A DNA stretch of 60,000 nt from Nymphaea colorata. Its lineage: Eukaryota; Streptophyta; Magnoliopsida; Nymphaeales; Nymphaeaceae. This document shows, piece by piece, positions 52,757 to 60,000 of this stretch. Position numbers and translations under genes: made by a program. The stretch lies in assembly GCF_008831285.2 (NCBI RefSeq), contig NC_045143.1, positions 20,670,854 to 20,730,853 on the forward strand, written 5' to 3'. The number at the start of each line of letters is the position of its first letter. Position 1 is the stretch's first letter. The notes beneath the pieces are model-generated. The model was not told the DNA's origin. It did not search any database and worked only from the letters and a program-made list of their open reading frames with translations.

Positions 52757-55700
52757 ATGGCGACAGTCGCTCCTACCATTCTCTTCATCCTCCTCTTGCT
52801 CTTCTCCTCTGCCTTCTTTCTCACCGCCCTCTCTTTGTCCGATCCCGATATCAACGTCTGGCCCAAACCGCGATCCATACAATGGGACGGCCGGCAGGCC
52901 GTCCTCCTTTCCCCAGCCTTCAGCATCTTCTGCGCCCAACACCCTTACCTCCTCCCCGCGGCGAATCGCTACCTCCGCCTCATTCGTTCCGAACACTGGC
53001 GCCTCATCCGCCAATTCCCCGTCAATCTCACTTCTTCCTCCTCGTTGGCGGCGTTGAACATCACCGTCAGCGACATCGATGTCGACTTGCAGCATGGCGT
53101 CGATGAGTCCTACCAGCTACGAATTCCGGGGCCGGGTGACGGCGATAACGGGAGTCTGAGGGCGGAGACCGTGTGGGGAGCCATGAGGGGCCTGGAGACC
53201 TTCTCGCAGATGGTTTGGGGGAGCCCGGCGATGGTGCCGGCCGGGATCGACGTCTCCGACTGGCCGCTCTTCCCGCACCGTGGGCTGCTGTTGGACACTT
53301 CAAGGAACTTCTACCGGGTGAGGGACATCCTCCGGACCATCAGGGCGATGAGCCACAACAAGCTCAACGTCTTCCACTGGCACATTACCGACTCCCAATC
53401 CTTCCCGCTGCTCCTCCCATCCGACCCCGACCTCGCCAGGAAGGGTTCCTACGGGCCGGAGATGCAGTACTCGCCGGCCGACGTCCGGAGGATCGTGGAG
53501 TTTGGCCGGAGGCACGGGGTCCGTGTGTTGCCGGAGATCGACGGCCCAGGTGAGAGTTCCTTACGATCTGTGCCCATCGATGAGCCGCAAATATCAACGT
53601 ATTTTTAAAGACTTGTCCTTTTATAGCTGGAGATTCGAGATGCAACGAAACGCTCATTCTAACCGATATTTTATGGATTAGAAAAAACACAAATTTTAAT
53701 TAAAATATAAGGATGGTTCTGTGACAAAAATTAACCGATGAAGAGAGTTTTTTAATTTCCCATCTTTTTCATCTCCTCTAATATAGCAGCATAGGAAAGA
53801 ATAAGTGTTTTTTAAATTTTGTTAAATATTCAAAAATGTTTCCTCAATAAATTTTTAGGTAAAAGCAAAAGAATTGCCCGATACAAGCTGAAAGTGCCAT
53901 GAATATGAACGACACATATGGTCTTCTTCAAGTTTTTCCTACAAAATGGAAGATATTTTCACCATTTATTTATGTCTCAAACGGTTGTCTTGCTTTTGCT
54001 TTTAGTCGTTGAGTAGTCTAGCATTTTCCACCTTAGGTAAGTTTCTAAACCAATCTAGTGCACATCCATGACAACCAAATTTTTCAGGAAGGGTATAGTG
54101 GCTTAGTATAGCTGCCTGAAGGCATTTTTAGTTTTGATTCACTACTCTTTTGTACTGATGGTGGTGGTACATGCAACACTTATGACCACCCAAGTCTAGA
54201 AACAGATTTAAGCGCATGACAACTAAATCTCAACCTCATTATCATGGCAACTAAATCTCAGCCCCTTTGTCCCAATCACTTTGGCCGTCACGTTTTCTCT
54301 TTCTCTACGAACAATTCAATTCTGATTCGATATCCTAAGAAATATTTTTTTGAAAGTTGGATGTGGGAAATAAATTAATATCTAATTAAGAAATTGAATG
54401 GGGCTTCCAATTTAAAAAATTGACATCCAATCCTATTTGAGTTCAAATTTGAAAAACATATTCTGTCTTATTCAGATTTGGTTCTTAATTCAGATTTTTT
54501 TTTAAATAAATATTTATGTATCCAATATCCACTGAAAGTCTATTTCTAATATATAATAACGCAGTTTGAATTTTGTATCTAAAAGACATAAATTTAAAAG
54601 CAGGATTTAAGTTGGACTTTAATTCTGATATGAAATAGGCTTTTCTTCATTCGCATTTGAATCCAAATTCAAAGTTTCAAATATGTGCATAAATCGAACA
54701 CGCAAAGGGTATTTGTCCAATTTACATCGAACCCATTGACATAGACTGATAGACATCCCTATTCCCAACCTTGTTACCGTTCTCAATTTAATTCTGTTCA
54801 GCTCACGCCCGGTCGTGGGGAGAAGCGCACCCGGAGATCGTAACGTGCGCCGACGCCTTCTGGTGGCGGCCGGGAAGTAAGTGGGAAGACCGATTCGCGT
54901 CGGAGCCGGGTAGCGGCCAGCTGAACCCGCTCAACCCCAACACCTACAATGTCGTCCGTAACGTCGTCAAGGACGTTACCTCCCTCTTCCCTGAATCCCT
55001 TTACCACGCCGGCGGCGATGAAGTGGTTCCCCATTGCTGGGAATCCGACCCCACCATCAGGGAGTTCCTGTCGAAGGGTGGCAATGTCTCGCAGCTCCTC
55101 CAAGCCTTCGTGGACGCCACGTACCCTTACATCCTCTCACGCAACAAGTCCGCCGTTGTGTATTGGGAGGACATCCTCCTCAGCGCCACCGTGACAGTCG
55201 CTGGCCTCCCCAAGGAGACTACCATTCTCCAGACATGGAACAACGGCCCCAACAACACCAAGCGCATCACCTCCGCCGGTTACAGAGCCATCGTCTCGTC
55301 CACCGACTTCTACTACTTGGACTGCGGCCATGGCACCTTCCTCGGCAACGACAGCCGGTACGATCGGCAGACGGAAGATCAAGAAGACCCATTAGAGCCC
55401 TTCAATTACAGAGGCGGCCAGGCCGGGTCCTGGTGCGGGCCGTTCAAGACCTGGCAGAGGATCTACGACTACGACATCACGTACGGGCTCAACAAGGAGG
55501 AGGTGGAGTTGGTGCTCGGAGGAGAGGTGGCCCTCTGGTCGGAGCAAGCGGACGCCACCGTCTTGGACGGGCGTGTCTGGCCAAGGGCGTCGGCGATGGC
55601 GGAGGCCCTGTGGTCTGGAAACAGGGGGAAGGATGGGACGAAGAGGTACGCGGACGCTTCCGATCGGTTGAATGAGTGGAGATATAGGATGGTGGGAAGA

Positions 55701-55772
55701 GGGATTCTAGCGGAGCCGATGCAGCCTCTGTGGTGCCTCCATAACCCGGGGATGTGCAACCTTGACCAGTGA
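52757..55772 (+). CDS. HEXO2: Beta-N-acetylhexosaminidase, GH20, HEXO2-like (two exons, complete)
   Basis: It removes terminal N-acetylhexosamine, for example from N-glycans, in the secretory pathway or at the cell surface. Exons 52757-53549 and 54802-55772 join in phase at D-G-P-A-H (intron 1252 bases, GT-AG), giving 587 residues; Arabidopsis HEXO2 is about 580. Residues 1-28 form a hydrophobic signal peptide or anchor. The non-catalytic GH20 N-domain spans about 33-165, then the TIM barrel with substrate Arg175 ([13 protein letters not shown]), [15 protein letters not shown], and the catalytic Asp-Glu pair D337-E338 (HAGGDEV). Late motifs are [15 protein letters not shown] and [15 protein letters not shown]-glycosylation sequons include NLT, NIT, NGS, NVS, NKS and NDS. 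The exons are much more GC-rich than the flanks. The start is the first ATG and gives the signal sequence. HEXO2, rather than HEXO1/3, is chosen because of the two-exon structure and sequence. Confidence 0.93.
53550..54801 (+). other. HEXO2 intron
   Basis: AT-rich, in sharp contrast with the GC-rich exons; donor CCAG|GTGAGA, acceptor CTGTTCAG|CTCA. No element was recognised inside. Confidence 0.9.
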
Positions 55773-57032
55773 AAAGGGTGTGGAAGAGAGAGGTTATTGC
55801 TCACGGTGGTTTGATGGCATGGGGAGTTGCTCATGACATGCTTCTTCTGTTTCAGAACCACCCTCCTGAGTGTACTTCAACTTCTTCCACCCTCGCCATT
55901 AGTATAGGCCAGAGGCCAAGAGGTTGGGATTTTCAGGAATCACTTGCCGCCTACTTTGGGTGAATAATGGAGGTTTTCTCTCAAGAATTGAGTAGCTAAT
56001 AATCAATATCTCAATCATCCATTTTAACATTTGACTGTCAGCATGATCAAGCTACACGGTTCTGTAATTTGCATTGATAATAACAGCAAATCGCAAGGGT
56101 GAGGATCTACGATATTGCCAAAAAGTGGCTTGAGAAGAAATTGAACGTGCCTTAAAGTGGTTTTGTCAGAAATGCAGTTAATTTATTTGCATGGTTCTGC
56201 GAAGTGGCTTAGTCCATAATGATGCAGCAAGGTGGGACTGTTAAAAGGCAGCTGCGTCCGTAAGGTTTTACACCTTCCTGTAAAGATTCAGGTTGCGTCT
56301 GAAGCGAGAAGAATGCGGCCTCGCTGGACAAAAATTTTGACCCTTTTATAACATGGTTGGATGGAGGATCCTTCATCTTACTTGAGTAGAGTTCGTAGGG
56401 TGCAGTCAGAATGCCCCAGACGTTCTCCGTCGTCAGTCTGAGACCCCCTTAAGCCATCAAACGTGGTCAACTTGATTGTGAAGATGAGGGCAAGGGAGAG
56501 AGGGGGCCGTTGCCGGCCCATAGGCCATTGCAGTCACCTAAACCTCCCAGGAAGAAGGCAGAGAGATCCAATAACTAGATTTACATTGGTAGACACAGAA
56601 CCAGATCAAAATCTAGAGATAGGGAAAGAGAGAGAGATGCAGTTGGGGTCCTTTTAAGAGGTCTCAATAACTTAATACTTTGCGTAGAGAATTAAGCTAA
56701 ATGACGGAAGTGATGGTTCTTCTGCAATATGGAGTCGACTACATGAATGTTTGTGGGTAACGTCGGTTAGGAGAAATGGGCGTCCACTCTGTTGGTGACC
56801 TTATTAAAAGGGTTGCAGATGACAAGTCTCCTCATATGAAGGAGCATGCTCAAAAGTGCCTTTTTTTCTCTTTATTTTTAAAATGATATGCATTCAAAAG
56901 ACTGGATGTCATACAACCTTTTTGTTCTTCTCAAACCACATTGCCATTAAATGGGCTTCCATGATCACCTAGTATTCACACGCTACAGGAAATACAGGGT
57001 GAGTGTGGGTCTAGTGTGCAGAACTTTAGTAA
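55773..57032. other. HEXO2 3' flank
   Basis: AATAAT signals at about 55963 and 55999 could serve polyadenylation. Otherwise no coding content, RNA gene or element end was recognised. Confidence 0.5.
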
Positions 57033-57320
57033 GTGGTAAATATAAGGAGTGCAAGTAAGAAGTAGGACAGAACAATCATTTCACTTCACCAATTCATGTT
57101 CAATTCCAGTTAACTACTCGTGGTAAATATAAGGAGTGCAAGTAAGAAGAACCAATTCATGTTCAATTCCAGTTAACTACTCGTGGTAAATATAAGGAGT
57201 GCAAGTAAGAAGAACCAATTCATGTTCAATTCCAGTTAACTACTTGTGGTAAATATAAGGAGTGCAAGTAAGAAGAACCAATTCATGTTCAATTCCAGTT
57301 AACTACTCATGGTAAATAGA
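57033..57320. repeat. 63-bp tandem repeat, about 4.2 copies
   Basis: Units start at 57033, 57120, 57183, 57246 and 57309 (partial), each opening (G/A)TGGTAAATATAAGGAGTG and ending CAGTTAACTACTC. The first unit carries about 24 extra bases after AAGTAAGAAG. Units 2-4 are nearly the same. Confidence 0.95.
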
Positions 57321-58020
57321 AGTGCCTACTTGAGAAATAACGGTAAGCTTTAGGTGTATAAATGTGAGCTTTCAAATGTTAAGCGTGTCTAATGATAAAC
57401 GACAATAAGGTTAGGTGCCTTGTAATTTTTTCTTATTTCAGTTTCCGATCGGCAACGAAGCAGCGGTCAGTTTAAGATATTGCTTCTAGTTGTGTGAGGC
57501 CATTCCAGCCGAGACACATCTGTTGCTTCATTTGCAACAAAATGTAATTCGTCATATCTCCAAATGAAGCCAGAACCAACATCCTTCCTTATACTGGGAA
57601 GCAAACACTTGACAAAGAGCCAATTCAAGAAGATTAGTGCCAACCGCATCCTTAACTTACAAGAATATAGCTTAGTCGCTAAGCAGCAGATGATTTTCAC
57701 CGACTGAAACAAATTCAAGTTTGAAAGCAAGAAAGACAGATGTAAAGAGACGTTATAAATTGCAGCAAGAAACAGATAACTGGATCTAATTTTTTGCACT
57801 CTGTGAGGTTTCAACGTTGCAATCCAGTTGGGCCATAGATATGCTGATCCATGCAAAGCACCGGATTTCATTCAACTGTCAATTAACACTGTAAATCTTG
57901 TTACGAATGAAAAGCGCCATGCTCAAATCAGCATAAAGTGAAGAGTACTTCAACCAGCACATGCAACCATTCCTCAAAGTCACCAAGGGTGATCACAGAT
58001 CGAGCCATGGAGGTACCAGC
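57321..58020. other. No gene recognised
   Basis: A 134-codon minus-strand frame (57871-57467) ends with an Arg/Glu/Trp-containing stretch but matches no family I know. CCAGC at 58016-58020 may be the target-site duplication of the next element. Confidence 0.4.
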
Positions 58021-60000
58021 TGTAAGATTTTGATATATTACGCCAAACCACTAGATGGAATCCTTTGTAGATGGGAGAGGAGAAGAAAAGGAGGTGACTG
58101 CACGTGCAATAGAGAGAGAAAAGAAAAGAGGGCAGCAACCGTGACCCTTCCTCCTTGTCATTAATATAACCTAATTTATGTTACAAGTAAATATAGAAAA
58201 TAACACGTATTTACAAGTATGCCACCACCCATTATGTTTGAGTGTAGGGGCAAGATGGATTGGGTTTAGGCAGACCCGATCCAATTCGTACAATCTTAAC
58301 AGCCCCCTTCAAGTTGTGCATGAGGTTTGATCATGCACAACTTGTTCTTCAATTCCCAGAACTGGTGCCCTGTGAGCCTCTTGGTAAAAAGATCAGCTAC
58401 TTGTTGAGACTGAGACGTGGCTATATAAGTAGGAACAATCTCGACTTCCTCGACCTTTTGAGTTTGGACGAATGAAGTATTGATCAATCTCTATATGCTT
58501 AGTGTGATTATGTAGAACAAGATTCAAAGTAACATTGATCGCACTTTGGTTGTCACAGAATAAAGATGACTGAGAAGTGGGAAGGAAGAGTTCCCCAAGC
58601 AGATGACGTAACCATGTAACCATGAGGTTTCAGCTATGCCTGCAGCCATTGCCCTATATTCTGCCTCAGTGCTGGATATGGCAACTGCAAGTTGTTTCCT
58701 GCTACTCCAACAAATAAGATTGGAATCAAGGAAGAGACAATAACCTTAAACTGATCGTCTATCGTCTGGATCACCTGCCCAATCTGCATCAGTGTAGGTG
58801 GAAATGTTATGTCCATTCAAAAGAGTTGACGGTGTTGTGTAAACGAGTTCATCCCTAAGAGTAGCCTTAAGGTATCGCAAAATGTGTTTGGTAGCATCCA
58901 TATGCCCTTCTGTGGGTGCATGCATAAACTGAGATACTTGATTCACTGCACACACTATGTCTGGATATGTAAAGGTGATATATTGTAACATGCCAAATAT
59001 ACTTCGATAGAAACTAGGATTTGAGTATGCATCACTTTCATTAGAGGCATTCAATTTTGTGTTGAGAACATTAGGAGTATTTATGGGCTTGCAATTTGTC
59101 ATACTTGCTCTATCCAGAATATCAAGAGTATATTTATGTTGCATAAAAGTGAATGTGTCACCTTTTCTGTCAAGCTCAACACCCAAGAAATACCGTAGTT
59201 CGCTGAAATCCTTCATCTTAAATTCTTGTTTCAATACCTCCTTAACATGAGATATATGACATGAAGAATTTTCAGTAAGAACTATGTCATCTACATATTG
59301 AGTAGCTAAGTGGTAACTTCACCACATGATATATGAATATGGAATGATCAAGTAAACTTCGGAGAAAACCAACCTGCTGTATATGAAGAGAAAATCTATC
59401 GAACCATGAGCAAGATGTTTGCTTAAGCCCATACAATGATTTTTGTAATTTGCACACCCACTGAGTTGGATCATTGGTAGCATAACCTAAGGGTTGTTCC
59501 ATGTATACATCTTCCTTTAGAAACCATGAAAAAAAACATTTTTAACATCCAATTGATATAAAGTCCATCCATGTGAGACTGCAAGAGAGATGATAACACA
59601 GATTGTTCTCATCTTGATGACTAGACTGAAAGCCTCATCGTAATCTTCCCCATACTGCTGAGTGAAGCTTCTAGCTATAAGACGAGTCTTATATCTATCA
59701 ATGCTGTCATCGGGTTTGTACTTGAGTTTGTAAACTCATTTTGAGCCTACTACATTCTTACTATCTAAACGAGAAACAACCTCTCAAGTTTGACATTCAT
59801 TCAAAGCAGTCATTTCTTCGTTCATGGCCTTCACCCAATATTTGCTTTTGCATGCATGCTCATAGCATTTTTGCTGCACCTTTTTGCTCAATTTTGTCAT
59901 AAAAGCTGAAAATCCAAAGAGAAATTATCATAACTTACCCATCTATCAATAGGGTGTCGCACACGTTTTGATCTACGTGGACAAGCAGTGATAGTTTCTG
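58021..60000 (-). mobile_element. Ty1/copia element 3, truncated by the window edge
   Basis: A Copia 3' half on the minus strand. The likely 3' LTR is 58021-58302 (TGTAAGATTTTG...CAATCTTAACA on +, 282 bases), directly after the end of the coding frame and an AAGGGGG polypurine tract. The 5' LTR is outside the window, so the LTR boundary and target duplication are unconfirmed. The protein differs clearly from Copia 1 and 2. Confidence 0.82.
58303..60000 (-). pseudogene. Copia 3 pol remnant (RT and RNase H), broken
   Basis: From the window edge inward on the minus strand: RT start (LYQLDVKNVFF near 59550, SLYGLKQTSCSWFDRF at 59440), DFSELRYFLGVELDRKGD near 59200, and [20 protein letters not shown] near 58950. 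RNase H follows (DADWAGDPDDRRS near 58760, LFCDNQSAINVTLN near 58560, TKHIEID), and the frame ends QLEGGC. Stops or frameshifts occur near 59520, 59290, 58745, 58625 and 58460. It is inactive. Confidence 0.85.

Noticed and set aside
57467-57871. 134-codon minus-strand frame downstream of HEXO2
   Set aside because: No family motif is recognised and composition is like the surrounding non-coding DNA. It could be the end of an unseen gene, but nothing supports that.

Overview
This window is nuclear DNA of a flowering plant. The evidence is GT-AG spliced genes for plant-specific proteins (a TPLATE/TSET endocytosis subunit and a plant-type GH20 hexosaminidase). It also holds plant Ty1/copia and Ty3/gypsy retrotransposons primed from initiator Met-tRNA (TGGTATCAGAGCC), and hAT transposons. 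The species cannot be told from the sequence alone.

Two host genes are present, both on the + strand. The first, TASH3, fills most of the window (2767-49869). Seventeen exons can be placed; their phases agree at every junction and they encode about 873 residues ending in a C-terminal SH3 domain. The N-terminal exon(s) lie upstream of the window. Only 2.6 kb of this 47 kb is coding. Intron 4 is 8.1 kb, intron 10 is 24.7 kb and intron 11 is 5.4 kb, and all three are swollen by transposons. The second gene, HEXO2-like beta-N-acetylhexosaminidase (52757-55772), is complete in two exons.

The transposons have a readable nesting order. Intron 4 holds a decayed Ty3/gypsy element (about 5550-10230). 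Intron 6 holds a 1.1 kb non-autonomous hAT element (13860-14970). Intron 10 holds three layers: a decayed Copia element on + (17280-25522) whose 3' LTR is split by a 2982-bp solo LTR; a 3.45 kb hAT transposon with a nearly complete transposase gene (26077-29526); and an old gypsy element on - (about 30380-40490). That gypsy element was invaded by a young Copia element on - (32907-38153, matching LTRs, uninterrupted 1433-residue polyprotein) and by an 837-bp TIR element. Intron 11 holds a non-autonomous LTR element (42119-46235) that carries a broken UDP-glycosyltransferase gene fragment and is itself split by a 1.57 kb hAT element. Target-site duplications were found by eye for most of these, so many boundaries are exact to the base.

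Between TASH3 and HEXO2 lies a LINE 3' fragment. Downstream of HEXO2 are a 63-bp tandem repeat and, running off the right edge, a broken third Copia element on the - strand. No CRISPR array, operon, rRNA or tRNA gene was seen, as expected for this kind of genome.
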